Below the pieces are notes generated by a model, which was not told the origin of the DNA, made no database searches, and saw only the letters and a list, made by a program, of their open reading frames with translations. A DNA stretch of 64,000 nt, taken from positions 3,286,001 to 3,350,000 of the forward strand of contig OZ038530.1 of the NCBI GenBank assembly GCA_964036665.1, written 5' to 3'. Shown here piece by piece: positions 9,573 to 22,700 of the stretch; the first letter of the stretch is position 1, and the number at the start of each line of letters is the position of its first letter. The stretch is from Gordius sp. MW1. Taxonomy: Eukaryota; Nematomorpha; Gordioida; Gordea; Gordiidae. A program made the position numbers and the translations under genes.

Positions 9573-12500
9573 GTTCTTGCAGCTTAAAACCTCTTTTCCG
9601 AAGTCAATCGAGGATAATAGGATTCTCAAGTTGGCTTACTTTTATATATTTTTTCATGCTCTTTCACATAGAATTGAAAAAAATAAATATTTTTACCTCA
9701 AAATTTTTCACTTATTTTTCTTTGAACCGTATTCATCTTTTAAAGTTGTCGTTTTCAGACGTGGTTTCCATGATAAAAAGTAAAAATTTATCAGAATCAG
9801 AAAACTATTACTTTAAAATCATGATCGCATAGTGCAGTTTTCAAAAATTAAGCACTCACGTTGCGATACAACAAACTAATCGCAACAATATAACGTTTGT
9901 CAAAATGATAGTTCTCGCAGCTTAAAACCTCTTTTCGGAAGTCAATCGATGAAAATAGGATTCTCAAATTGGCTTACTTTTATATATTTTTTTATGCTCT
10001 TTCACATAGAATCGAAAAAAATAAATATTTTTACCTCAAAATTTTTCACATATTTTTCTTTGAACCGTAGTCATCCGATGACAGTTGTCGTTTTCAGACG
10101 TGGTTTCTATGATCCCAAATAAAAATTTATCAGAACCATAAAAATTTTACTTTGAAATCATGATCACATAGAGCTGTTTTCAAAAATTAAGCATTCACGT
10201 TGCGATACAACAAACTAATCGCAACAATAAAACGTCGTCTTTAAAATGATAGTTCTCGCAGCTTAAAACCTCTTTTCAGAAGTCAATCGAGGATAATAGG
10301 ATTCTCAAATTGGCTTACTTTTATATATTTTTTCATGCTCTTTCACATAGAATCGAAAAAAATAAATATTTTTACCTCAAAATTTTTCACATATTTTTCT
10401 TTGAACCGTATTCATCCGATGAAAGTTGTCGTTTTCAGACGTGGTTTGTATGATCCCAAGTAAAAATTTATCAGAATCTAAAAACTATTACTTTGAAATC
10501 ATGATTGCATAGAGCCATTTTCAAAAATTAAGCACTCACGTTGCGATACAACAAACTAATCGCAACAATAAAACGTTTTCTTTTGTCAAAATGATAGTTC
10601 TCGCAGCTTAAAACCTCTTTTCAGAAGTCAATCGAGGATAATAGGATTCTCAAATTGGATTACTTTTATATATTTTTTCATGCTCTTTCACATAGAATCG
10701 AAAAAAATAAATATTTTTACCTCAAAATTTTTCACATATTTTTCTTTGAACCGTATTCATCCGATGAAAGTTGTCGTTTTCAGACGTGGTTTCTATGATC
10801 CCAAGTAAAAATTTATCAGAATCTAAAAACTATTACTTTGAAATCATAAACGCATAGAGAAGTTTTCAAAAATTAAGCACTCACGTTGCGATACAACAAA
10901 CTAATCGCAACAATAAAACGTTGTCTTTTGTCAAAATGATAGTTCTTGCAGCTTAAAACCTCTTTTCCGAAGTCAATCGAGGATAATAGGATTCTCAAGT
11001 TGGCTTACTTTTATATATTTTTTCATGCTCTTTCACATAGAATTGAAAAAAATAAATATTTTTACCTCAAAATTTTTCACTTATTTTTCTTTGAACCGTA
11101 TTCATCTTTTAAAGTTGTCGTTTTCAGACGTGGTTTCCATGATAAAAAGTAAAAATTTATCAGAATCAGAAAACTATTACTTTGAAATCATGATCGCATA
11201 GTGCAGTTTTCAAAAATTAAGCACTCACGTTGCGATACAACAAACTAATCGCAACAATATAACGTTTGTCAAAATGATAGTTCTCGCAGCTTAAAACCTC
11301 TTTTCGGAAGTCAATCGATGAAAATAGGATTCTCAAATTGGCTTACTTTTATATATTTTTTTATGCTCTTTCACATAGAATCGAAAAAAATAAATATTTT
11401 TACCTCAAAATTTTTCACATATTTTTCTTTGAACCGTAGTCATCCGATGACAGTTGTCGTTTTCAGACGTGGTTTCTATGATCCCAAATAAAAATTTATC
11501 AGAATCAGAAAACTTTTACTTTGAAATCATGATCGCATAGAGCAGTTTTCAAAAATTAAGCATTCACGTTGCGATACAACAAACTAATCGCAACAATAAA
11601 ACGTCGTCTTTAAAATGATAGTTCTCGCAGCTTAAAACCTCTTTTCAGAAGTCAATCGAGGATAATAGGATTCTCAAATTGGCTTACTTTTATATATTTT
11701 TTCATGCTCTTTCACATAGAATCGAAAAAATAAATATTTTTACCTCAAAATTTTTCACATATTTTTCTTTGAACCGTATTCATCCGATGAAAGTTGTCGT
11801 TTTTAGACGTGGTTTCTACGATCCCAAGTAAAAATTTATCAGAATCAGAAAACTTTTACTTTGAAATCATGATCGCATAGAGCAGTTTTCAAAAATTAAG
11901 CATTCACGTTGCGATACAACAAACTAATCGCAACAATAAAACGTTGTCTTTAAAATGATAGTTCTTGCAGCTTACAACCTCTTTTCCGAAGTCAATCGAG
12001 GATAATAGGATTCTCAAATTGGCTTACTTTTATATATTTTTTCATGCTCTTTCACATAGAATCGAAAGAAATAAATATTTTTACCTCAAATTTTTCACAT
12101 ATTTTTCTTTGAACCGTATTCATCCGATGAAAGTTGTCGTTTTCAGACGTGGTTTCCATGATAAAAAGTAAAAATTTATCAGAATCAGAAAACTTTTACT
12201 TTGAAATCATGATCGCATAGAGCAGTTTTCAAAAATTAAGCATTCACGTTGCGATACAACAAACTAATCGCAACAATAAAACGTTGTCTTTAAAATGATA
12301 GTTCTTGCAGCTTACAACCTCTTTTCCGAAGTCAATCGAGGATAATAGGATTCTCAAATTGGCTTACTTTTATATATTTTTTCATGCTCTTTCACATAGA
12401 ATCGAAAGAAATAAATATTTTTACCTCAAATTTTTCACATATTTTTCTTTGAACCGTATTCATCCGATAAAAGTTGTCGTTTTCAGACGTGGTTTCCATG

Positions 12501-13653
12501 ATAAAAAGTAAAAATTTATCAGAATCAGAAAACTATTACTTTGAAATCATGATCGCATAGTGCAGTTTTCAAAAATTAAGCACTCACGTTGCGATACAAC
12601 AAACTAATCGCAACAATATAACGTTTGTCAAAATGATAGTTCTCGCAGCTTAAAACCTCTTTTCGGAAGTCAATCGATGAAAATAGGATTCTCAGATTGG
12701 CTTACTTTTATATATTTTTTTATGCTCTTTCACATAGAATCGAAAAAAATAAATATTTTTACCTCAAAATTTTTCACATATTTTTCTTTGAACCGTAGTC
12801 ATCCGATGACAGTTGTCGTTTTCAGACGTGGTTTCTATGATCCCAAATAAAAATTTATCAGAATCAGAAAACTTTTACTTTGAAATCATGATCGCATTAA
12901 AATTAAGCATTCACGTTGCGATACAACAAACTAATCGCAACAATAAAACGTTGTCTTTAAAATGATAGTTCTCGCAGCTTAAAACCTCTTTTCAGAAGTC
13001 AATCGAGGATAATAGGATTCTCAAATTTGCTTACTTTTATATATTTTTTCATGCTCTTTCACATAGAATCGAAAAAAATAAATATTTTTACCTCAAAATT
13101 TTTCATATATTTTTCTTTGAACCGTAGTCATCCGATGACAGTTGTCGTTTTCAGACGTGGTTTCTATGATCCCAAATAAAAATTTATCAGAATCAGAAAA
13201 ATTTTACTTTGAAATCATGATCGCATAGAGCTGTTTTCAAAAGTTAAGCATTCACGTTGCGATACAACAAACTAATCGCAACAATAAAACGTCGTCTTTA
13301 AAATGATAGTTCTCGCAGCTTAAAACCTCTTTTCAGAAGTCAATCGAGGATAATAGGATTCTCAAATTGGCTTACTTTTATATATTTTTTCATGCTCTTT
13401 CACATAGAATCGAAAAAAATAAATATTTTTACCTCAAAATTTTTCACATATTTTAGTTTGAACCGTATTCATCCGATGAAAGTTGTCGTTTTCAGACGTG
13501 GTTTCTATGATCCCAAGTAAAAATTTATCAGAATCTAAAAACTATTACTTTGAAATCATAAACGCATAGAGAAGTTTTCAAAAATTAAGCACTCACGTTG
13601 CGATACAACAAACTAATCGCAACAATAAAACGTTGTCTTTTGTCAAAATGATA
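9573..13653 (+). repeat. HOR derivatives with 4-mer and 8-mer spacing
   Basis: The marker monomer recurs at 9573, 10942 and 13654, spaced 1,369 bp (four monomers) and 2,712 bp (eight monomers, shortened by a deletion). The monomers between are rearranged versions of those upstream. 9911 joins the head of the CGATGAAAATAG subtype to the tail of the CAGAACCATAAAA subtype. 10252 joins a CAGAAG head to the GTTTGTATG tail. 10597 matches 3774. The monomer at 12639 has lost about 12 bp near 12897 (GATCGCATTAAAATTAAGC), which makes it 329 bp, the shortest I counted. Confidence 0.75.
11961..12638 (+). repeat. Recent single-monomer tandem duplication
   Basis: Monomers 11961-12300 and 12301-12638 share private marks not seen elsewhere in the window: CTTACAACC, and GAAAGAAATAAAT with ccatgataaaaag following the TTCATC dyad region. 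They differ by GATGAAAG versus GATAAAAG near 12466 and in their 3' ends (GAGCAG with the TCTTTAAAATG linker versus GTGCAG with the ATAACGTTTGTC linker). This looks like one monomer copied next to itself, followed by or combined with an exchange in the 3' part. Confidence 0.7.
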
Positions 13654-15356
13654 GTTCTTGCAGCTTAAAACCTCTTTTCCGAAGTCAATCGAGTATAATA
13701 GGATTCTCAAATTGGCTTACTTTTATATATTTTTTCATGCTCTTTCACATAGAATTGAAAAAAATAAATATTTTTACCTCAAAATTTTTCACTTATTTTT
13801 CTTTGAACCGTATTCATCTTTTAAAGTTGTCGTTTTCAGACGTGGTTTCCATGATAAAAAGTAAAAATTTATCAGAATCAGAAAACTATTACTTTGAAAT
13901 CATGATCGCATAGTGCAGTTTTCAAAAATTAAACACTCACGTTGCGATACAACAAACTAATCGCAACAATATAACGTTTGTCAAAATGATAGTTCTCGCA
14001 GCTTAAAACCTCTTTTCGGAAGTCAATCGAGAATAATAGGATTTACAAATTGGCTTACTTTTATATATTTTTTCATGCTCTTTCACATAGAATCGAAAAA
14101 AATAAATATTTTTACCTCAAATTTTTCACATATTTTTCTTTGAACCGTATTCATCCGATGAAAGTTGTCGTTTTCAGACGTGGTTTCTATGATCCCAAGT
14201 AAAAATTTATCATAGTCTAAAAACTATTACTTTGAAATCATGATCGCATAGTGCATTTTTGAAAAATTAAGCACTCACGTTGCGATACAACAAACTAATC
14301 GCAACAATATAACGTTTGTCAAAATGATAGTTCTCGCAGCTTAAAACCTCTTTTCGGAAGTCAATCGATGATAATAGGATTCTCAAATTGGCTTACTTTT
14401 ATATATTTTTTCATGCTCTTTCACATAGAATCGAAAAAAATAAATATTTTTACCTCAAAATTTTTCACATATTTTTCTTTGAACCGTAGTCATCCGATGA
14501 CAGTTGTCGTTTTCAGACGTGGTTTCTATGATCCCAAATAAAAATTTATCAGAATCAGAAAACTTTTACTTTGAAATCATGATCGCATAGAGCAGTTTTC
14601 AAAAATTAAGCATTCACGTTGCGATACAACAAACTAATCGCAACAATAAAACGTCGTCTTTAAAATGATAGTTCTCGCAGCTTAAAACCTCTTTTCAGAA
14701 GTCAATCGAGGATAATAGGATTCTCAAATTGGCTTACTTTTATATATTTTTTCATGCTCTTTCACATAGAATCGAAAAAAATAAATATTTTTACCTCAAA
14801 ATTTTTCACATATTTTTCTTTGAACCGTAGTCATCCGATGACAGTTGTCGTTTTCAGACGTGGTTTCTATGATCCCAAATAAAAATTTATCAGAATCAGA
14901 AAACTTTTACTTTGAAATCATGATCGCATAGAGCAGTTTTCAAAAATTAAGCATTCACGTTGCGATACAACAAACTAATCGCAACAATAAAACGTCGTCT
15001 TTAAAATGATAGTTCTCGCAGCTTAAAACCTATTTTCAGAAGTCAATCGAGGATAATAGGATTCTCAAATTGGCTTACTTTTATATATTTTTTCATGCTC
15101 TTTCACATAGAATCGAAAAAAATAAATATTTTTACCTCAAAATTTTTCACATATTTTTCTTTGAACCGTATTCATCCGATGAAAGTTGTCGTTTTTAGAC
15201 GTGGTTTCTATGATCCCAAGTAAAAATTTATCAGAGTCTAAAAACTATTACTTTGAAATCATGATCGCATAGAGCAGTTTTTAAAAATTAAGCACTCACG
15301 TTACGATACAACATACTAATCGCAACAATAAAACGTTTTCTTTTGTCAAAATGATG
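13654..15356 (+). repeat. Mixed satellite monomers between HOR blocks
   Basis: There are five monomers, at 13654, 13992, 14330, 14671 and 15012. The first is the TTTTAAAG marker type. The second has GGATTTACAA and CATAGTCT, and is the first in the window with GTGCATTTTTGAA, a tail that becomes common after 46 kb. The third and fourth are GTCATC-dyad monomers. The fifth introduces AACCTATTTTCAG, which recurs at 16039, 16721 and 18081. I see no ordered HOR in this part. Confidence 0.7.
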
Positions 15357-16720
15357 GTTCTCGCAGCTTAAAACCTCTTTTCGGAAGTCAATCGAGGATA
15401 ATAGGATTCTCAAATTGGCTTACTTTTATATATTTTTTCATGCTCTTTCACATAGAATCGAAAAAAATAAATATTTTTACCTCAAAATTTTTCACAAATT
15501 TTTCTTTGAACCGTATTCATCCGATGAAAGTTGTCGTTTTCAGACGTGGTTTCTATGATCCCAAATAAAAATTTATCAGAATCAGAAAACTTTTACTTTG
15601 AAATCATGATCGCATAGAGCAGTTTTCAAAAATTAAGCATTCACGTTCCGATACAACAAACTAATCGCAACAATATCACGTCGTCTTTAAAATGATAGTT
15701 CTCGCAGCTTAAAACCTCTTTTCAGAAGTCAATCGAAGATAATAGGATTCTCAAATTGGCTTACTTTTATATATTTTTTCATGCTCTTTCACATAGAATC
15801 GAAAAAAATAAATATTTTTACCTCAAAATTTTTCACATATTTTTCTTTGAACCGTAGTCATCCGATGACAGTTGTCGTTTTCAGACGTGGTTTCTATGAT
15901 CCCAAATAAAAATTTATCAGAATCAGAAAACTTTTACTTTGAAATCATGATCGCATAGAGCAGTTTTCAAAAATTAAGCATTCACGTTGCGATACAACAA
16001 ACTAATCGCAACAATAAAACGTCGTCTTTAAAATGATAGTTCTCGCAGCTTAAAACCTATTTTCAGAAGTCAATCGAGGATAATAGGATTCTCAAATTGG
16101 CTTACTTTTATATATTTTTTCATGCTCTTTCACATAGAATCGAAAAAAATAAATATTTTTACCTCAAAATTTTTCACAAATTTTTCTTTGAACCGTATTC
16201 ATCCGATGAAAGTTGTCGTTTTCAGACGTGGTTTCTATGATCCCAAATAAAAATTTATCAGAATCAGAAAACTTTTACTTTGAAATCATGATCGCATAGA
16301 GCAGTTTTTAAAAATTAAGCATTCACGTTCCGATACAACAAACTAATCGCAACAATATCACGTCGTCTTTAAAATGATAGTTCTCGCAGCTTAAAACCTC
16401 TTTTCAGAAGTCAATCGAAGATAATAGGATTCTCAAATTGGCTTACTTTTATATATTTTTTCATGCTCTTTCACATAGAATCGAAAAAAATAAATATTTT
16501 TACCTCAAAATTTTTCACATATTTTTCTTTGAACCGTAGTCATCCGATGACAGTTGTCGTTTTCAGACGTGGTTTCTATGATCCCAAATAAAAATTTATC
16601 AGAATCAGAAAACTTTTACTTTGAAATCATGATCGCATAGAGCAGTTTTCAAAAATTAAGCATTCACGTTGCGATACAACAAACTAATCGCAACAATAAA
16701 ACGTCGTCTTTAAAATGATA
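15357..16720 (+). repeat. Two-monomer duplication (682-bp period)
   Basis: Monomers 15357+15698 and 16039+16380 form a 2-mer repeated at 682 bp. Shared marks are CACAAATTTTTC, GTTCCGATAC and AATATCACGTCG in the first monomer, and CGAAGATAAT with the GTCATC dyad in the second. The head of 16039 (AACCTATTTTCAG) matches the head of the monomer at 15012 rather than that of 15357. The repeat boundary therefore lies inside a monomer. Confidence 0.78.
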
Positions 16721-18080
16721 GTTCTCGCAGCTTAAAACCTATTTTCAGAAGTCAATCGAGGATAATAGGATTCTCAAATTGGCTTACTTTTATATATTTT
16801 TTCATGCTCTTTCACATAGAATCGAAAAAAATAAATATTTTTACCTCAAAATTTTTCACATATTTTTCTTTGAACCGTATTCATCCGATGAAAGTTGTCG
16901 TTTTCAGACGTGGTTTCTATGATCCCAAGTAAAAATTTATCAGAATCTAAAAACTATTACTTTGAAATCATGATCGCATAGAGCCATTTTCAAAAATTAA
17001 GCACTCACGTTGCGATACAACAAACTAATCGCAACAATAAATCGTTTTCTTTTGTCAAAATGATGGTTCTCGCAGCTTAAAACCTCTTTTCGGAAGTCAA
17101 TCGAGGATAATAGGATTCTCAAATTGGCTTACTTTTATATATATATTCATGCTCTTTCACATAGAATCGAAAAAAATAAATATTTTTACCTCAAAATTTT
17201 TCACATATTTTTCTTTGAACCGTAGTCATCCGATGACAGTTGTCGTTTTCAGACGTGGTTTCTATGATCCCAAATAAAAATTTATCAGAATCAGAACTTT
17301 GAAATCATGATCGCATAGAGCAGTTTTCAAAAATTAAGCATTCACGTTGCGATACAACAAACTAATCGCAACAATAAAACGTTGTCTTTAAAATGATAGT
17401 TCTCGCAGCTTAAAACCTCTTTTCAGAAGTCAATCGAGGATAATAGGATTCTCAAATTGGCTTACTTTTATATATTTTTTCATGCTCTTTCACATAGAAT
17501 CAAAAAAAATAAATATTTTTACGTCAAAATTTTTCACATATTTTTCTTTGAACCGTAGTCATCCGATGACAGTTGTCGTTTTCAGACGTGGTTTCTATGA
17601 TCCCAAATAAAAATTTATCAGAATCAGAAAACTTTTACTTTGAAATCATGATCGCATAAAGCAGTTTTCAAAAATTAAGCATTCACGTTGCGATACAACA
17701 AATTAATCGCAACAATTAAACGTCGTCTTTAAAATGATAATTCTCGCAGCTTAAAACCTCTTTTCAGAAGTCAATCGAGGATAATAGGATTCTCAAATTG
17801 GCTTACTTTTATATATTTTTTCATGTTCTTTCACATAGAATCGAAAAAAATAAATATTTTTACCTCAAAATTTTTCACATATTTTTCTTTGAACCGTAGT
17901 CATCCGATGACAGTTGTCGTTTTCAGACGTGGTTTCTATGCTCCCAAATAAAAATTTATCAGAATCAGAAAACTTTTACTTTGAAATCATGATCGCATAG
18001 AGCAGTTTTCAAAAATTAAGCATTCACGTTGCGATACAACAAACTAATCGCAACAATAAAACGTCGTCTTTAAAATGATA
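16721..18080 (+). repeat. Four-monomer HOR, copy 1 (1,360 bp)
   Basis: Monomers start at 16721, 17066, 17399 and 17740. Marks, in order: AACCTATTTT with AAATCGTTTTC; TATATATATTCATG plus an 8-bp deletion (CAGAATCAGAACTTTG); TTTACGTCAAAA with CAATTAAACG; and CATGTTCTTTC. The same order is repeated at 18081. Confidence 0.82.
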
Positions 18081-19440
18081 GTTCTCGCAGCTTAAAACCT
18101 ATTTTCAGAAGTCAATCGAGGATAATAGGATTCTCAAATTGGCTTACTTTTATATATTTTTTCATGCTCTTTCACATAGAATCGAAAAAAATAAATATTT
18201 TTACCTCAAAATTTTTCACATATTTTTCTTTGAACCGTATTCATCCGATGAAAGTTGTCGTTTTCAGACGTGGTTTCTATGATCCCAAGTAAAAATTTAT
18301 CAGAATCTAAAAACTATTACTTTGAAATCATGATCGCATAGAGCCATTTTCAAAAATTAAGCACTCACGTTGGGATACAACAAACTAATCGCAACAATAA
18401 ATCGTTTTCTTTTGTCAAAATGATGGTTCTCGCAGCTTAAAACCTCTTTTCGGAAGTCAATCGAGGATAATAGGATTCTCAAATTGGCTTACTTTTATAT
18501 ATATATTCATGCTCTTTCACATAGAATCGAAAAAAATAAATATTTTTACCTCAAAATTTTTCACATATTTTTCTTTGAACCGTAGTCATCCGATGACAGT
18601 TGTCGTTTTCAGACGTGGTTTCTATGATCCCAAATAAAAATTTATCAGAATCAGAACTTTGAAATCATGATCGCATAGAGCAGTTTTCTAAAATTAAGCA
18701 TTCACGTTGCGATACAACAAACTAATCGCAACAATAAAACGTTGTCTTTAAAATGATAGTTCTCGCAGCTTAAAACCTCTTTTCAGAAGTCAATCGAGGA
18801 TAATAGGATTCTCAAATTGGCTTACTTTTATATATTTTTTCATGCTCTTTCACATAGAATCGAAAAAAATAAATATTTTTACGTCAAAATTTTTCACATA
18901 TTTTTCTTTGAACCGTAGTCATCCGATGACAGTTGTCGTTTTCAGACGTGGTTTCTATGATCCAATAAAAATTTATCAGAATCAGAAAACTTTTACTTTG
19001 AAATCATGATCGCATAGAGCAGTTTTCAAAAATTAAGCATTCACGTTGCGATACAACAAACTAATCGCAACAATTAAACGTCGTCTTTAAAATGATAGTT
19101 CTCGCAGCTTAAAATCTCTACAGAAGTCAATCGAGGATAATAGGATTCTCAAATTGGCTTACTTTTATATATTTTTTCATGTTCTTTCACATAGAATCGA
19201 AAAAAATAAATATTTTTACCTCAAAATTTTTCACATATTTTTCTTTGAACCGTATTCATCCGATGAAAGTTGTCGTTTTTAGACGTGGTTTCTATGATCC
19301 CAAGTAAAAATTTATCAGAGTCTAAAAACTATTACTTTGAAATCATGATCGCATAGAGCAGTTTTTAAAAATTAAGCACTCACGTTGCGATACAACATAC
19401 TAATCGCAACAATAAAACGTTTTCTTTTGTCAAAATGATG
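18081..19440 (+). repeat. Four-monomer HOR, copy 2 (1,360 bp)
   Basis: Monomers at 18081, 18426, 18759 and 19098 repeat the block at 16721-18080. The first three match closely. The fourth keeps the CATGTTCTTTC mark but changes to the TTCATC dyad, a CAGAGTCT tail and a shortened head (AAAATCTCTACAG), so its body comes from another subtype. After this block the GTCATC dyad disappears for about 25 kb. Confidence 0.8.
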
Positions 19441-19785
19441 GTTCTCGCAGCATAAAACCTCTTTTCGGAAGTCAATCGAGGATAATAGGATTCTCAAATT
19501 GGCTTACTTTTATATATTTTTTCATGCTCTTTTACATAGAATCGAAAAAAATAAATATTTTTACCTCAAAAGTTTTCACATATTTTTCTTTGAACCGTAT
19601 TCATCCGATGAAAGTTGTCGTTTTCAGACGTGGTTTCTATGATAAAAAGTAAAAATTTATCAGAATCAGAAAACTATTACTTTGAAATCATGATCGCATA
19701 GTGCAGTTTTCAAAAATTAAGCACTCACGTTGCGATACAACAAACTAATCGCAACAAGATAACGTTGTCTTTTGTCAAAATGATA

Positions 19786-22700
19786 GTTCTCGCAGCTTAA
19801 AACCTCTTTTCGGAAGTCAATCGAGGATAATAGGATTCTCAAATTGGCTAACTTTTATATATTTTTTCATGCTCTTTCACATAGAATCGAAAAAAATAAA
19901 TATTTTTACCTCAAAATTTTTCACATATTTTTCTTTGAACCGTATTCATCCGATGAAAGTTGTCGTTTTCAGACGTGGTTTCCATAAAAAGTAAAAATTT
20001 ATCAGAATCAGAAAACCATTACTTTGAAATCATGATCGCATAGTGCAGTTTTCAAAAATTAAACACTCACGTTGCGATACAACAAACTAATCGCAACAAT
20101 AAAACGTTGTCTTTTGTCAAAATGATAGTTCTCGCAGCTTAAAACCTCTTTTCGGAAGTCCTTCGAGCATAATAGGATTCTCAAATTGGCTTACTTTTAT
20201 ATATTTTTTTATGCTCTTTCACATAGAATCGAAAAAAATAAATATTTTTACCTCAAAATTTTTCACATATTTTTCTTTGAACCGTATTCATCCGATGAAA
20301 GTTGTCGTTTTCAGACGTGGTTTCCATGATAAAAAGTAAAAATTTACAGAATCAGAAAACTATTACTTTGAAATCATGATCGCATAGTGCAGTTTTCAAA
20401 AATTAAGCACTCACGTTGCGATACAACAAACTAATCCCAACAATAAAACGTTGTCTTTTGTCAAAATGATAGTTCTCGCAGCTTAAAACCTCTTTTCGGA
20501 AGTCCTTCGAGGATAATAGGATTCTCAAATTGGCTTACTTTTATATATTTTTTCATGCTCTTTCACATAGAATCGAAAAAAATAAATATTTTTACCTCAA
20601 AATTTTTCACATATTTTTCTTTGAACCGTATTCATCGGATGAAAGTTGTCGTTTTTAGACGTGGTTTCTATGATCCCAAGTAAAAATTTATCAGAGTCTA
20701 AAAACTATTATTTTGAAATCATGATCGCATAGAGCAGTTTTTAAAAATTAAGCACTCACGTTGCGATACAACATACTAATCGCAACAATAAAACGTTTTC
20801 TTTTGTCAAAATGATGGTTCTCGCAGCTTAAAACCTCTTTTCGGAAGTCAATCGAGGATAATAGGATTCTCAAATTGGCTTACTTTTATATATTTTTTTA
20901 TGCTCTTTCACATAGAATCGAAAAAAATAAATATTTTTACCTCAAAATTTTTCACATATTTTTCTTTGAACCGTATTCATCCGATGAAAGTTGTCGTTTT
21001 CAGACGTGGTTTCCATGATAAAAAGTAAAAATTTACAGAATCAGAAAACTATTACTTTGAAATCATGATCGCATAGTGCAGTTTTCAAAAATTAAGCACT
21101 CACGTTGCGATACAACAAACTAATCCCAACAATAAAACGTTGTCTTTTGTCAAAATGATAGTTCTCGCAGCTTAAAACCTCTTTTCGGAAGTCCTTCGAG
21201 GATAATAGGATTCTCAAATTGGCTTACTTTTATATATTTTTATGCTCTTTCACATAGAATCGAAAAAAATAAATATTTTTACCTCAAAATTTTTCACATA
21301 TTTTTCTTTGAACCGTATTCATCCGATGAAAGTTGTCGTTTTTAGACGTGGTTTCTATGATCCCAAGTAAAAATTTATCAGAGTCTAAAAACTATTACTT
21401 TGAAATCATGATCGCATAGAGCAGTTTTTAAAAATTAAGCACTCACGTTGCGATACAACATACTAATCGCAACAATAAAACGTTTTCTTTTGTCAAAATG
21501 ATGGTTCTCGCACCTTAAAACCTCTTTTCGGAAGTCAATCGAGGATAATAGGATTCTCAAATTGGCTTACTTTTATATATTTTTTCATGCTCTTTTACAT
21601 AGAATCGAAAAAAATAAATATTTTTACCTCAAAATTTTTCACATATTTTTCTTTGAACCGTATTCATCCGATGAAAGTTATCGTTTTCAGACGTGATTTC
21701 TATGATAAAAAGTAAAAATTTAACAGAATCAGAAAACTATTACTTTGAAATCATGATCGCATAGTGCAGTTTTTAAAAATTAAGCACTCACGTTGCGATA
21801 CAACAAACTAATCGCAACAAGATAACGTCGTCTTTAAAATGATAGTTCTCGCAGCTTAAAACCTCTTTTCGGAAGTCCTTCGAGGATAATAGGATTCTCA
21901 AATTGGCTTACTTTTATATATTTTTTTATGCTCTTTCACATAGAATCGAAAAAAATAAATATTCTTACCTCAAATTTTTCACATATTTTTCTTTGAACCG
22001 TATTCATCCGATGAAAGTTGTCGTTTTCAGACGTGGTTTCCATGATAAAAAGTAAAAATTTATCAGAATCAGAAAACTATTACTTTGAAATCATGATCGC
22101 ATAGTGCAGTTTTCAAAAATTAAGCACTCACGTTGCGATACAACAAACTAATCGCAACAAGATAACGTTGTCTTTTGTCAAAATGATAGTTCTCGCAGCT
22201 TAAAACCTCTTTTCGGAAGTCAATCGAGGATAATAGGATTCTCAAATTGGCTTACTTTTATATATTTTTTCATGCTCTTTCACATAGAATCGAAAAAAAT
22301 AATATTTTTAACTCAAAATTTTTCACATATTTTTCTTTGAACCGTATTCATCCGATGAAAGTTGTCGTTTTCAGACGCATGATAAAAAGTAAAAATTTAT
22401 CAGAATCAGAAAACTATTACTTTGAAATCATGATCGCATAGTGCAGTTTTCAAAAATTAAACACTCACGTTGCGATTCAACAAACTAATCGCAACAATAT
22501 AACGTTTGTCAAAATGATAGTTCTCGCAGCTTAAAACCTCTTTTCGGAAGTCAATCGATGATAATAGGATTCTCAAATTGGCTTACTTTTATATATTTTT
22601 TCATGCTCTTTCACATAGAATCGAAAAAAATAAATATTTTTACCTCAAAATTTTTCACATATTTTTCTTTGAACCGTATTCATCCGATGAAAGTTGTCGT

